A DNA stretch of 64,000 nt from Limibacterium fermenti (GTDB taxonomy: Bacteria; Bacteroidota; Bacteroidia; Bacteroidales; Dysgonomonadaceae): NCBI RefSeq assembly GCF_041902845.1, contig NZ_CP159486.1, forward strand, positions 4,071,295-4,135,294, given 5' to 3'. Positions 26,097 through 36,088 of the stretch are shown here, piece by piece. The position numbers and the translations under genes were made by a program. Every line of letters begins with the position of its first letter. Position 1 is the stretch's first letter. Below the pieces are notes generated by a model. The model made no database searches. It was not told the origin of the DNA and saw only the letters and a program-made list of their open reading frames with translations.

Positions 26097-26244
26097 TCAA
26101 GTTTCGCAAGGAACTTTAAGAAATTACAAATTACGAATTACAAATTACGAATTACGAATTACACACTAAGAACAGTAAGGAGTAAGAAGTTAAGAAGTAA
26201 ACACTAACTGTAAACTTTCAGGCGAAATAACTTGCGAAACTTGA
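26097..26244. repeat. 148-bp block bounded by 14-bp inverted repeats, containing heptamer array 3
   Basis: TCAAGTTTCGCAAG (26097-26110) and its exact reverse complement CTTGCGAAACTTGA (26231-26244) bracket six AATTACR units (26122-26163) and an AAGAAGTTAAGAAGTAA stretch. No transposase is present and no clear target-site duplication is seen. It could be a small non-autonomous element or a long-range hairpin. Confidence 0.75.
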
Positions 26245-26270
26245 ATTAATAATAATTGTTTTGGACCCTC

Positions 26271-26527
26271 TGAAAATTTCAGAAAGGCCAAAACAACTGT
26301 CGGGAAGCTTGTGAAAATTTCAGAAGCTCCGATTCACTTGTCGTGGCGGTTCTGAAAATTTCAGAAGCCCCGATTCACTTGTCGTGGTGGTTCTGAAAAT
26401 TTCACAACCACCAATTCACTTGTCGTGGTGGTTCTGAAAATTTCACAACCACCAATTCACTTGTCGCGGCCCCTTTGAAAATTTCACAACCGGCAAAACC
26501 ATCGTAGCAGGGTTTGTGAAATTTTCA
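26271..26527. repeat. 41-bp-period array of seven TGAAAATTTCA palindromes
   Basis: TGAAAATTTCA starts at 26271, 26312, 26353, 26394, 26435 and 26476, and the inverse TGAAATTTTCA at 26517: seven copies exactly 41 bases apart. Each is the centre of a larger imperfect palindrome whose arms differ between copies yet stay complementary, e.g. GGTGGTT/AACCACC at copies 4 and 5 and GTTTTGG/CCAAAAC at copy 1. The intervening 30 bases share ATTCACTTGTCGTGG in copies 2-5. It is not coding on either strand and no cas genes are near. It lies ~200 bases upstream of the haem operon. Confidence 0.93.
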
Positions 26528-26729
26528 CAAGCCTTCCGCCACATTGTTATCGCCATAAATAACTACTTTCTGATATAAAAATCATTATTTTTCGGTATTG
26601 CGGGCTTTTGCAAGAGCGCGTACATTTGTAGCGGAATTGCAAAGTGGGTTTGAAGGCAGAGTTGAAAGGCTTTGGAAGTCGTGAAAAGCCCGCTCATTAT
26701 AATTAATGATATAGTTATTAATAAAAAAG
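26528..26729. other. Leader region of the haem operon
   Basis: AT-rich sequence between the palindrome array and ATG 26730. TACATTTG at 26622-26629 matches the TAnnTTTG box and is a plausible promoter element for the lipoprotein gene, leaving a ~90-base leader. No riboswitch-like structure or Fur-type box was recognised by eye. Confidence 0.4.
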
Positions 26730-27887
26730 ATGAAGAAAATAAAGATGATGATAGCCGCTCTGCTCTGTGGAATAGCAGCGTTTACGGCATGCGACAAGGG
26801 AGAAGACCCTATTGTGGAAGAGGGCATAAAGATAGAAGGCAAATGGACGATAAAAGAGATTAATTTTACGTCGAATGTGAAGCAATGGGGAAGTAATTGG
26901 GTTGAAAATCAATATGAGTTAATTCCTTGGGCGCCATCAATGTTTGGAAGTCTCTCAGGGGTAGAATTTACGAATCAGGATTACATCGATTCCAAAACCG
27001 GAATATCGGGGAAAGTGTACAAGCAATATAACAAGAGTTTCGGCAATTCAGGTACGATCTATTATGTGTGGAATTACTCAAGCGACGGTAAGGGCTTTAG
27101 CGTAAAACAGTTTAATGAGTCGATGCCCCCGTTCGATTTTTCGCTGACCGAAACCTCCTCCTTGAAAGAGGCGACTATCGACGGTAAGCGTTCGTTGGAA
27201 TTTACGACCACCGTTCAAAGTCTTGATCAGGCTAAAAAGGACGTACCTTATACCGATCCGTTTGGACGCCCGAAAGTAACGGCTACCGCTACCTTTACAC
27301 TCGTTGAAGCTACGGGTGAAATCGATACGAATATCACGCCGGCGTTGAAATTGAACGGGCAAGAGTTAATCGTTCCCGAAGTATTCACACCCACAGTGAC
27401 AAATGAAAATATAGCCGGTAAGGCATGGTTGCTGAAAAACGGTTCGAAACTATATGATCCCAGCATTAAGGATTCGCAAGATCCGAAGTATGAATTTGCC
27501 AAACTGATGACGCTTCATTTTTATAAAGAAGATTCGGTGAAGATACGGTATTCTTTCCCTATGGGAATTGTCGGCACAAAACAAGCTTTGCGTAGTTTTG
27601 ACGAAAAAACGTCGCTTTTCAGTTATGTCAAAGAGGCCGGGGCGATGGCAAGCAATACCCAGAAATTTGTCTGGAAAGCATCGTATGCGTTAGAAGACGA
27701 TACCCAGTATCTGGTGCTCGATTTGCAGGAGGTCATCGATAAGTACAAAACAGAAAACGAAGCCAAACTCGATTTAAGTTCGGTGGATCAAGCGCTTTTC
27801 AAACGGCAGTTTGTCTCCGTTAAACCGGAAGAAGTGGGAGATAAGAGCGAAAAAGTGAACAAAGACAACTACACGATCTTTAAATAA
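26730..27887 (+). CDS. Lipoprotein at the head of the haem operon (385 aa)
   Basis: The signal peptide ends in a lipobox (MKKIKMMIAALLCGIAAFTAC, Cys21). The mature part seems to contain two similar modules, opening 'IKIEGKWTIKEINF' (about 33) and 'ENIAGKAWLLKNGS' (about 226), both with the Gly-Lys-x-Trp start seen in lipocalin-like beta proteins. It occupies the place of the HmuY haemophore in Porphyromonas and Bacteroides hmu operons but is much longer than HmuY. Haem binding is inferred only from position; Met, Tyr and Lys are available as ligands but none is diagnostic. No family was recognised. Confidence 0.6.
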   Translation: MKKIKMMIAALLCGIAAFTACDKGEDPIVEEGIKIEGKWTIKEINFTSNVKQWGSNWVENQYELIPWAPSMFGSLSGVEFTNQDYIDSKTGISGKVYKQYNKSFGNSGTIYYVWNYSSDGKGFSVKQFNESMPPFDFSLTETSSLKEATIDGKRSLEFTTTVQSLDQAKKDVPYTDPFGRPKVTATATFTLVEATGEIDTNITPALKLNGQELIVPEVFTPTVTNENIAGKAWLLKNGSKLYDPSIKDSQDPKYEFAKLMTLHFYKEDSVKIRYSFPMGIVGTKQALRSFDEKTSLFSYVKEAGAMASNTQKFVWKASYALEDDTQYLVLDLQEVIDKYKTENEAKLDLSSVDQALFKRQFVSVKPEEVGDKSEKVNKDNYTIFK

Positions 27888-28212
27888 TTTATATTACAAA
27901 GGAGTATATCCGGAGGACGTCATTCGCACGATCATAAAACAATTGCTATCACGGAAATTTTTCAGCCAACTCAATTTCCATTTTAGATCAAGGGTTTTAC
28001 AGCAAAGTCACTTTTGCCATAATGAAGTCATTTATATGTCGGCGGATCACGGTTATTGAGTACAAGCAGCGCAATTGCCTTATTGCCCTTTTGTCAAAAA
28101 CAGAATGGAGCTGTTTTGGCGGAATATCGCGATAAGATGCAATGCACGGATGTACATCATCAATCAATAACACCAGCCGGATATGCTCCTTTCCTTTTTG
28201 CATCGGTTCAGA
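27888..28212. other. Spacer without recognised features
   Basis: About 325 bases separate the lipoprotein and receptor genes. Short ORFs on both strands have no start context or homology that can be recognised. No terminator hairpin was seen, so read-through into the receptor is possible. Confidence 0.5.
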
Positions 28213-30390
28213 ATGAAATATATATCTCTCTTCTTGCTTTTTATTTTTTCCGCGACGGTGTACTCGCAAGACAAACCTCCCGGTATAAAAGATACGGTGT
28301 TGTTGAACGAGGTCACTGTAAGCGCTCCGAATAAAACGGAACGGTTGCGGTTGAATCCGATCAAATCGGAAGTGATCGATGTGACGCAGTCGCTCGATAA
28401 AGCTACGAATATTCAGAATTTATTGAACAATAGTCCGGGGGTGCGGTTGCGCAACACGGGAGCTTTAGGCGCCACGACCGATGTCATCATCAATGGTTTC
28501 AGCGGCCGCTCCGTGAAATTGATGCGTGACGGCATTCCGTTGGATTATCTGGGCTCCGGCTTCGGGATCTCGAAGATTCCCGTCAATTCCCTCGAACGTA
28601 TCGAAGTCTATAAAGGTGTTTTGCCGGCCGAAATCGGGATAGATGCATTGGGCGGAGCGATTAATTTGGTCAGCCGGCAGTTTTATCGGTCGGAATGGCA
28701 GGTTTCTTTCGAACGCGGCTCGTTTAACACGAATATCGCGACGATAAACGGCTTGCACCGCTTGAATAACCGTTTGTCGGTCGGCGTGTATGCGTTCGGA
28801 AATTATTCCGACAACGATTATACCGCAAAAGGACTGCCATATCTCGACGAGTCGACCGGGCAAAATACGTACATCGACGCGCGTCTTTTCCATAACGCCT
28901 TCAAACAATATTTTGCCGAAGCCTTCCTGAATATAGACAATGTCCGTTGGGCCGACCTGTTGCAGTTCCGGCTGACAAGCCTGGCGTTGCATCAACAAAT
29001 ACAAAACGACTTTACCACGCGCGACCGTGCCTTCGGCGCCGTGTACCGCACGGAAAAGGCGCCGCTCATCCCTTCGGTAACCTACAAAAAGGCTTTTGCC
29101 GGAGGAAAAATAAATACGACACAGTTCGCCGTCTACAGCCGTATCAACACTTTGTTTGTCGATACGCTGAAGAATACCTGGTACGATTGGAAAGGTGCGG
29201 CGCATCCTACGGTATCCGGGTCGGAAATAGGCAGCGCCTACACGTCGCATCCTTCAAAGAACGGTGTAGAGTCGGATTTCTCCAACTTTATTTATCGCGG
29301 ATGGGTGTCGTACCGTCCCGTTTCGTCGCATGCCTTCACCTTTAATATAGTCGAAAACCATCTGGTCAACACGCGCGATGATGAGGCTGATCCGTTGCAG
29401 AAAAAATCCATCCTCTATAATCGCCTGATTGTAGGAGTGGGGTATGAAGGCCGATTTTTCCGCGATCGCCTGAGTACCATTGCGCAGGTGAAGTCGCTGT
29501 CGTATCACACCGATGGCGAAACAACCGATTATGTGACGCTGGAGAAGAGGAAGCGTTCGGTGACGAAGCAGGGATGGAGTTTTTCGTTATCGGCCAGATA
29601 TGATATCGCCCCCCGTTTATTGGTTCGTGCCTCGTTTGAAAATACCTTCCGCCTTCCCGACCAGGAAGAAATATTCGGCGATAATACATTTGTCGTGCCC
29701 AATGCGGATTTGTCGCCCGAAAGAAGCGTGAACTATAATATCGGGCTGAAATTTTATAAAAACAACACGTACAATTTCGAGGTGAATTCCTATTTCCGCA
29801 ACACGCGCGATCTGATCAAACTCAAAGAGCTCAATCAGTATCAGGGAATGTTTCTGAATCTCGAGAAAGTAAAAGGATACGGAATCGAGTTCGATGGGTA
29901 TTATACATTCTTCGACCGGTTGAAAGTGATGGGGAACGTCACGTATAATGAATTCCGTTACAACGGGTCGATCGACGAGATTAACGATGTGCATTACCAG
30001 GATGCAAGGATCAGCAACATGCCGTTTTATTACGGAAACCTCGGCGCGGAATATGTGTGGAAAGAGTTGTTCGGCAAAGAGAATAAGTTGAAAGCTTACT
30101 GGAATTATTCGTATGTCCATCAATATTATCTCGATTTCATTGAGCGGCAATTCGAACCCGATGGATTTTTGGGGCTGTTCGGCAAAACGCAAATCTACAC
30201 CGACCGGGTGATTCCCGTGCAGCAGCATCATACGGTCGGCGCTACATTCGATATGGGCGTGTCGGGCAACGACCGCGTAACGTTTGGCCTCGAAGTCCGG
30301 AATCTGTTCAACGCCGATATCTACAATAATTTTAAAATACAGAGTCCCGGAAGAAGTTTTTGGGCGAAAGTAGTGTATTTGATAAAATAG
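28213..30390 (+). CDS. hmuR: TonB-dependent haem receptor (HmuR-like)
   Basis: ATG 28213 begins a clean signal peptide (MKYISLFLLFIFSATVYSQ), so the ten residues upstream in frame are discarded; 725 residues. A TonB-box-like 'TVLLNEVTVSA' is followed by the plug (~45-160; 'QNLLNNSPGVRLRNTG', 'NSLERIEVYKGVLPAEIGIDALGGAINLV') and a 22-strand-type barrel. The ending 'GLEVRNLFNADIYNNFKIQSPGRSFWAKVVYL' is typical. The haem or porphyrin assignment rests on the downstream HmuS/T/U/V-like genes. Vitamin B12 or another porphyrin is the alternative. Confidence 0.85.
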   Translation: MKYISLFLLFIFSATVYSQDKPPGIKDTVLLNEVTVSAPNKTERLRLNPIKSEVIDVTQSLDKATNIQNLLNNSPGVRLRNTGALGATTDVIINGFSGRSVKLMRDGIPLDYLGSGFGISKIPVNSLERIEVYKGVLPAEIGIDALGGAINLVSRQFYRSEWQVSFERGSFNTNIATINGLHRLNNRLSVGVYAFGNYSDNDYTAKGLPYLDESTGQNTYIDARLFHNAFKQYFAEAFLNIDNVRWADLLQFRLTSLALHQQIQNDFTTRDRAFGAVYRTEKAPLIPSVTYKKAFAGGKINTTQFAVYSRINTLFVDTLKNTWYDWKGAAHPTVSGSEIGSAYTSHPSKNGVESDFSNFIYRGWVSYRPVSSHAFTFNIVENHLVNTRDDEADPLQKKSILYNRLIVGVGYEGRFFRDRLSTIAQVKSLSYHTDGETTDYVTLEKRKRSVTKQGWSFSLSARYDIAPRLLVRASFENTFRLPDQEEIFGDNTFVVPNADLSPERSVNYNIGLKFYKNNTYNFEVNSYFRNTRDLIKLKELNQYQGMFLNLEKVKGYGIEFDGYYTFFDRLKVMGNVTYNEFRYNGSIDEINDVHYQDARISNMPFYYGNLGAEYVWKELFGKENKLKAYWNYSYVHQYYLDFIERQFEPDGFLGLFGKTQIYTDRVIPVQQHHTVGATFDMGVSGNDRVTFGLEVRNLFNADIYNNFKIQSPGRSFWAKVVYLIK

Positions 30391-30649
30391 AGGCTGGAGA
30401 CATTCGACAATTACGAATTACGAATTACAAATTACGAATTACAAATTACAAATTACAAATTACGAATGAAGCCTAAAGACCGGTGACCGGTGACCGGAGA
30501 CAATTACGAATTACAAATTACGAATGACAAATGAAGTCAAAAGTCTGGAGACTAGTGACCGGAGACTGGAGACAATTACAAATTACAAATGAAGTCTAAA
30601 GACTGGTGACTAATGGCGACTGAAGACCGGCGACTAAAGACTAAAGACA
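30391..30649. repeat. Composite repeat block: heptamer arrays 4a-c with GACCGGAGAC repeats
   Basis: Directly after the receptor stop come 'AGGCTGGAGACA', eight AATTACR units (30409-30464), 'AAGACCGGTGACCGGTGACCGGAGAC', four more heptamers plus AATGAAG (30502-30536), 'AGTCTGGAGACTAGTGACCGGAGACTGGAGAC', two more heptamers (30574-30587) and a final run of GACTGGTGACTAATGGCGAC type. The two unit types alternate three times, filling the whole spacer up to the next ATG. Confidence 0.93.
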
Positions 30650-31963
30650 ATGAGTACAATAAAATATCTTTCTTTTTTATGGTTGGGGGCGCTTTTATTC
30701 GGCGCCTGCACCATCGAAAATCTGGAGCGAGAGAATGTTCCTCGAGAAGATTTCTCTTCTTATAATTATGTATTGGCAATCGAAGAAGCTTCGAATGTCG
30801 ATATCACCCGTTTTTTTACGTTCGAAATGAATACGGTCCGGCAAAATACGGCTCCTTACGATTTGCTTCAGGAAGATGCGTTATTCACGAATTCCGATCC
30901 GTCGGTTTCTTCCGGACATCATTCCTTCGGGAGATATTTCTTTTCCATGGCAAAGGATAAGAAAGGCTATTCCTCTACGCCTGGTATTTTCCGGCTGACG
31001 ATGAACGCCGACAACCGGATCTTTATCGATCAAAGTCTCAATTTGCGAAAGAACAATTTGTTCCCGACCAAAAAGATGTGTATCGTCAATAATAACACAG
31101 GCTTTTATTATAATGAAGGATTAGCTCCGCAACGTATTTATCAGTTTAATCCCTCTACGATGGTCATGACCGATGCCTTCGACCTTCGCGAAGCGATCGA
31201 AGCATTTCGCCCCCATGCACAATGGGTGGATGAGAGCGGAAACAATATGGTGCGCACCGGTTCGCTGGTGTTGGAAGAAAAAGAGGGCAAACTGTATGTA
31301 AGCGTGGTATTCCTCGAAAAAGCCGCTTTCAACATTATTGCCGATGATGAAACGCATTTCTATCTCGCCGTCATCGATATCGAGTCGCGGCAAGTGGAGA
31401 AGATTATCCGTTATCCCGACACGAAAACGGTCGGATTCTTTGTTAGCGAAAACAATCCCACAACCAAAGACGAGGACGGTAATTTGTATTTTTGTTCCTG
31501 GGGATGGAATCAGTTCGGTACGCCCAATCCTTCGAAAATCTTCCGCATCAAAAGCGGTGAAACCGATTTCGACCGTGACTGGGAGTTTAATGTGGAAAAG
31601 CATTTCGGGCAGGGACGCATTGCCCAATCCATCATCAGTTATAATAATAAAGTGTATTTACATATTTCCGTAGGGCCGTATGGATTTTCGGAAAGCGATA
31701 CGCCCGGCGGTATTCGTATGGCGTATTACGAACTGAATCCCGCCGATTTGTCGATCCGCAAACTCGATATTCCGGAATCCGACACTTCCTCCCGAATGAA
31801 TGTCTTTAACCTCGTCGATGATAAACTGTATATCTGTGTCCCGAACAGCGATGCGTCCCGCTTCAACGGCTTGTATTCGGTTGATCGTTCGGGCAATGCG
31901 GTACAGGAATTGTCGTTGGAGAATAAATACAGGCCGACAAGACTTTATAAACTGACTAATTAA
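30650..31963 (+). CDS. DUF4374 lipoprotein of the haem operon
   Basis: The 437-residue protein has a lipoprotein signal peptide (lipobox LFGAC, Cys20) and a long beta-rich region with seven-bladed-propeller-like repeats ('LAIEEASNVDITRFFTFEMN', 'TGSLVLEEKEGKLYVSVVF', 'DGNLYFCSWGWNQFG', 'NLVDDKLYICVPNSD'). It fits DUF4374, often found between a TonB receptor and a CobN-like gene in Bacteroidales. It ends 8 bases before hmuS. A surface or periplasmic haem-handling role is inferred from the operon. Confidence 0.8.
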   Translation: MSTIKYLSFLWLGALLFGACTIENLERENVPREDFSSYNYVLAIEEASNVDITRFFTFEMNTVRQNTAPYDLLQEDALFTNSDPSVSSGHHSFGRYFFSMAKDKKGYSSTPGIFRLTMNADNRIFIDQSLNLRKNNLFPTKKMCIVNNNTGFYYNEGLAPQRIYQFNPSTMVMTDAFDLREAIEAFRPHAQWVDESGNNMVRTGSLVLEEKEGKLYVSVVFLEKAAFNIIADDETHFYLAVIDIESRQVEKIIRYPDTKTVGFFVSENNPTTKDEDGNLYFCSWGWNQFGTPNPSKIFRIKSGETDFDRDWEFNVEKHFGQGRIAQSIISYNNKVYLHISVGPYGFSESDTPGGIRMAYYELNPADLSIRKLDIPESDTSSRMNVFNLVDDKLYICVPNSDASRFNGLYSVDRSGNAVQELSLENKYRPTRLYKLTN

Positions 31964-31971
31964 TTTGCCGT

Positions 31972-34900
31972 ATGAATAAAAAAGGAAAATATCTGTTATG
32001 GATAGCGGTGGCTGCTATTGCCGTTGCCGCGGGATGGATCGTTTGGAATAAAACAGCCTCCCCTACAAAAATAGCGTTGGTGAATTTTCAACCTTTCCAG
32101 GTCTCGAATATGGCGTTATCGAACGATGACCCGTTTATCCGTTATGCGTCTTTGGCGACGGAAGAGGTGGATAAGTGGAAGGACTATGATTTGGTGTTGG
32201 GCTTCGGTATGGGTTTAAAACTATCGGCCGAACAGCGGGGGCATATCCAAAAGCTTATCGATAAAGGACTGCCGGTATACATTTTTGCGGCTACGAGCCC
32301 GGAGAATCATATCAATAGTCTCGATAGTGTCGATTTGGAACAGATTTCGGGCTATTTGAATAACGGCAATAAAAACAATTACCGCAATTTTGCGCGATAT
32401 GTCCGTAAGCATATCGATAAGAAATCGTTTTTTGTAACGCCTCCCGAGCCGGTTGCGGAGAGTATCGAAGATGCCTTTTTCCATCTCGATGAGGAGGTCT
32501 CGTTTACTTCTGCGGGCGATTATGAAACCTATCTGAAGAAGTTGGGGCAGTATAAGGACGGAGCCGGTAAGGTGGCGGTCATCGCGGGTATTCACGACCC
32601 TTTCAGCGGAAACAAGGAGCATTTGGACAGCCTGATCGTTTCGCTGCAAAATGCGGGATTGAATGTGTATCCCGTCTCTTCCATGACCAAGCGCATCGAG
32701 TTTCTGGATCAGATCCATCCCGATGCGGTGGTTTATTTTCCCCACGGCCGTCTCTTGATGGGACAACCCGATAAAACGGTTGAATGGTTGCAAGCTCGCA
32801 ATATACCGGTTTTTACTCCTTTAACCATTTTACAGTTGCGCGAGGATTGGATGAAAGATCCTATGGGAATGTTCGGGGGATTCATGGGGCAGAGCGTGGT
32901 GATGCCGGAATTGGACGGAGCGATCTATCCTTACACGTTGGTCGCGCAGGAAAAAAACAGCGACGGAGTGTATCTGTTCCGGACCATTCCCGACCGCTTG
33001 CGGAGTTTTGCGCAAATTGTGAAGAACGTCCTTTCTCTGAAGCATAAAAAGAATGCCGAGAAAAAGGTTGCCATTTATTATTTTAAAGGCGCCGGACAGG
33101 AAACGTTGGCGGCTCAGGGGTTGGAGACGATTCCCTCTCTTTATAATTTATTGAAACGACTGAAAGCCGAAGGATATACGGTCGATCGCTTGCCTGCAAC
33201 GGTAAAAGAGTTTGAAGCCTTATTGATGAAACAGGGGTCGGTGCTGAGCACGTATGCCGAAGGGGCGTTCGACGAATTCCTGAAAAACGGGAATCCGCAA
33301 CTCGTCGGTAAAGAAGAATATGAGGAATGGGTGCGCAGGTCTTTGTCCCCCGAATCCTATAAAGCCGTGACGGATGTGTACGGCGAAGCTCCCGGGGCGT
33401 ATATGGCGCTGAACAAAGACGGAAAAGAGTATTTGGCTGTTGCGCGCGTTCAATTCGGAAATGTCGTCTTGCTGCCTCAACCGATGGCGGCTTTGGGCGA
33501 CGACAGTTTTGCCATCGTACACGGTGCGAAATCGCCGCCTCCCCATACGTATATCGGTTCGTATTTATGGACGCAATACGGTTTCGGAGCCGATGCACTC
33601 ATCCATTTCGGCACGCATGGAAGTCTCGAGTTTACGCCGCAGAAGCAGGTCGCATTAAGCAGTAACGATTGGGCCGACCGTCTGGTGGGAACCATCCCTC
33701 ACTTCTATTATTACACCATCGGCAATGTCGGCGAAAGTATGATCGCCAAACGGCGTTCGTATGCAACAACGGTTTCGTATCTTACGCCGGCTTTTATGGA
33801 AAGCAATACCCGTTCGCAGTTCAACGCATTGCAGGACAAGATTCGCGACTACTATAACGCCGAGGAATCCCGGCAGCCGGCAGCGTCGGTGGCGGTAAAA
33901 AAAATTGCGGTACAGATGGGAATTCATCGCGACCTGCGGCTCGACAGTCTTTTGTCGAAGCCCTATACGGAGGAGGAAATAGAACGTATCGACAATTATG
34001 CCGAGGAAATCGCGAATGAGAAGATGAACGGGCAATTGTATGTTTCCGGCGTTCCTTATTCTCCTGAAAAGATAAAGTCGACGGTATTGGCGATGAGCCC
34101 CGATCCGATTGCGTACAGCCTTGCTTCGCTCGATAAACAACGGGGCAAGATTACCGATAAGCAGCTCCAAAGCAAGCCGTTCTTTACGCGGCGCTATCTG
34201 GAGCCGGCAAAGACTCTTGTCCATCAGGTGCTGGCAGGAAAGCCCGCCGACGAACAACTCGTTTGCCGCATTGCCGGCATTACCTCGCAGGAGTTGGAAG
34301 AATCGAGGGCGGCTTTGTCTCCGGTCAAACGAGGCATGCCGGGAAGGGCGCAACATAAGCCCGAAAAGAAGGAGTATACGAAAGAACAAAAAGAACATGC
34401 GCGGGCGGTGTTGGAGATAGAGCGTACGATCCGCAATATTACCCGTTACGAGCAAGCTCTGCGCGAAAGTCCGGAACTCGAATTCAAGGCATTGATAAAT
34501 GCTTTGTCGGGAGGATATACGGCCCCTTCTTCGGGGGGCGATGCGGTAGCGAATCCTTCGGCCGTGCCTACAGGGCGCAACCTGTATTCGATCAATGCGG
34601 AATCGACGCCTTCGGAACTCGCATGGGACCGCGGAGTGGTTTTAGTGAATACGACGCTCGAAGCATATAAAAAGCAGCATGGCGAGTATCCCCGTAAAAT
34701 CAGTTATACCTTTTGGAGCAGTGAGTTTATCGAGACGGAAGGAACGTCCATCGCCCAGGTATTGTATATGCTCGGGGTGGAGCCGATTCGCGATACGTAC
34801 GGCCGGGTAACCGAGCTGCGCCTTATCCCGGCGAAAGAGCTCGGGCGTCCGCGTATCGATGTCGTTGTACAGACTTCGGGGCAGTTCCGCGATTTGGCGG

Positions 34901-36069
34901 CTTCGCGCCTGATGCTTATTTCGAAAGCCGTAGAGATGGCGGCCGCGGCAAAAGACGACGGATATGACAATCTGGTTTCCGCCAGTACGGTCGAAATCGA
35001 ACGCCTGCTGGTCGAACAGGGCGTAGCGCCGAAAGATGCCCGTGAAATGTCCACACAACGTGTTTTCGGGGGAATTAATGGGATGTACGGCACGGGAATA
35101 CAGGAAATGATTACCGCCGGCGACCGTTGGGAAGATGAGAAGGAAGTGGCCGACACGTATATTCATAATATGGGAGCCGCATACGGCAGCGACAAAAACT
35201 GGGGACAGTTCAACGAGGGATTGCTCCGTGCCGCGCTTCACAATACGGATGTAGTGGTTCAACCGCGTCAAAACAATACATGGGGGCCGTTGAGCCTCGA
35301 CCACGTGTATGAGTTTATGGGAGGAATTAATCTGGCGGTTCGCAGCGTTACGGGAAAAGATCCCGATGCGTATCTGGCGGATTATCGCAATCATAACAAC
35401 ATGAAAATGCAGGAGCTGAAAGAAGCCATCGGCGTTGAATCGCGCGCTACGGTACTCAATCCGTCTTACGTCAGGGAAGTCATGTCGGGAGGCGCCGAAA
35501 GCGCGGCCAAAATCACGGAAGTGGTAACCAATACCTACGGCTGGAACGTAACGAAGCCGGATGTGATAGACAATGAATTATGGGACGAGTTGTACAGTAT
35601 GTATGTGGAAGATACCCGGAATTTGGGAACGAAGGAATTCTTCCGTCGCGAAAATCCGGGAGCATTGCAGGAGATTACCGCTGTGATGATGGAGACGGCC
35701 CGTAAGGGTATGTGGAAAGCGACCGATCGTCAATTAACCAATATCGCCGGTTTGCATTCGCAGTTGGTAAAAGAATACGGTTCGACCGGCAGCGGATTTG
35801 CCGGCGGAAACGCCAAACTTCAGGATTTCATCGCCGGGAAGCTTTCCGCGCAGGATGCGCAGGCGTACAACCGGCAGATAACCGCGATGAACACAGCGGC
35901 TTCCTCCTCGCAATCCGGTCAATCGGGGATGGTCCTTCAAAAACAACAAGTGCAGCAGGGCGATGATGCCGGAGAGACAAAATCGTTGAACAGTATATGG
36001 ATTGTTTTAGCTGTTTTGATTATCTTTACAGCCCTTTTGGTGATTCTTCGGAAAAAAAGAAGAAAATAG
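31972..36069 (+). CDS. hmuS: CobN/Mg-chelatase-like membrane-anchored chelatase (HmuS-like)
   Basis: The 1365-residue protein is a CobN/BchH-family chelatase subunit bracketed by two membrane anchors: an N-terminal helix (about 7-25) and a C-terminal helix (about 1335-1358, 'IWIVLAVLIIFTALLVIL', then KKRRK). This puts the chelatase body in the periplasm. Characteristic CobN segments are 'HFGTHGSLEFTPQKQVALSSNDWADRLVGTIPHFYYYTIGN', 'FRDLAASRLMLISKAVEMAA' and 'RVFGGINGMYGTGIQEM'. In Porphyromonas and Bacteroides the HmuS homologue works with HmuTUV on imported haem, with iron removal proposed. No CobS/CobT partner genes are nearby, as in hmu operons. Confidence 0.9.
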   Translation: MNKKGKYLLWIAVAAIAVAAGWIVWNKTASPTKIALVNFQPFQVSNMALSNDDPFIRYASLATEEVDKWKDYDLVLGFGMGLKLSAEQRGHIQKLIDKGLPVYIFAATSPENHINSLDSVDLEQISGYLNNGNKNNYRNFARYVRKHIDKKSFFVTPPEPVAESIEDAFFHLDEEVSFTSAGDYETYLKKLGQYKDGAGKVAVIAGIHDPFSGNKEHLDSLIVSLQNAGLNVYPVSSMTKRIEFLDQIHPDAVVYFPHGRLLMGQPDKTVEWLQARNIPVFTPLTILQLREDWMKDPMGMFGGFMGQSVVMPELDGAIYPYTLVAQEKNSDGVYLFRTIPDRLRSFAQIVKNVLSLKHKKNAEKKVAIYYFKGAGQETLAAQGLETIPSLYNLLKRLKAEGYTVDRLPATVKEFEALLMKQGSVLSTYAEGAFDEFLKNGNPQLVGKEEYEEWVRRSLSPESYKAVTDVYGEAPGAYMALNKDGKEYLAVARVQFGNVVLLPQPMAALGDDSFAIVHGAKSPPPHTYIGSYLWTQYGFGADALIHFGTHGSLEFTPQKQVALSSNDWADRLVGTIPHFYYYTIGNVGESMIAKRRSYATTVSYLTPAFMESNTRSQFNALQDKIRDYYNAEESRQPAASVAVKKIAVQMGIHRDLRLDSLLSKPYTEEEIERIDNYAEEIANEKMNGQLYVSGVPYSPEKIKSTVLAMSPDPIAYSLASLDKQRGKITDKQLQSKPFFTRRYLEPAKTLVHQVLAGKPADEQLVCRIAGITSQELEESRAALSPVKRGMPGRAQHKPEKKEYTKEQKEHARAVLEIERTIRNITRYEQALRESPELEFKALINALSGGYTAPSSGGDAVANPSAVPTGRNLYSINAESTPSELAWDRGVVLVNTTLEAYKKQHGEYPRKISYTFWSSEFIETEGTSIAQVLYMLGVEPIRDTYGRVTELRLIPAKELGRPRIDVVVQTSGQFRDLAASRLMLISKAVEMAAAAKDDGYDNLVSASTVEIERLLVEQGVAPKDAREMSTQRVFGGINGMYGTGIQEMITAGDRWEDEKEVADTYIHNMGAAYGSDKNWGQFNEGLLRAALHNTDVVVQPRQNNTWGPLSLDHVYEFMGGINLAVRSVTGKDPDAYLADYRNHNNMKMQELKEAIGVESRATVLNPSYVREVMSGGAESAAKITEVVTNTYGWNVTKPDVIDNELWDELYSMYVEDTRNLGTKEFFRRENPGALQEITAVMMETARKGMWKATDRQLTNIAGLHSQLVKEYGSTGSGFAGGNAKLQDFIAGKLSAQDAQAYNRQITAMNTAASSSQSGQSGMVLQKQQVQQGDDAGETKSLNSIWIVLAVLIIFTALLVILRKKRRK

Positions 36070-36088
36070 GGCATGGATATATACATCA

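Noticed and set aside
26271..26527. 41-bp array considered as a CRISPR
   Set aside because: The conserved core is only 11 bp, the intervening sequences are similar to each other and no cas genes are visible.
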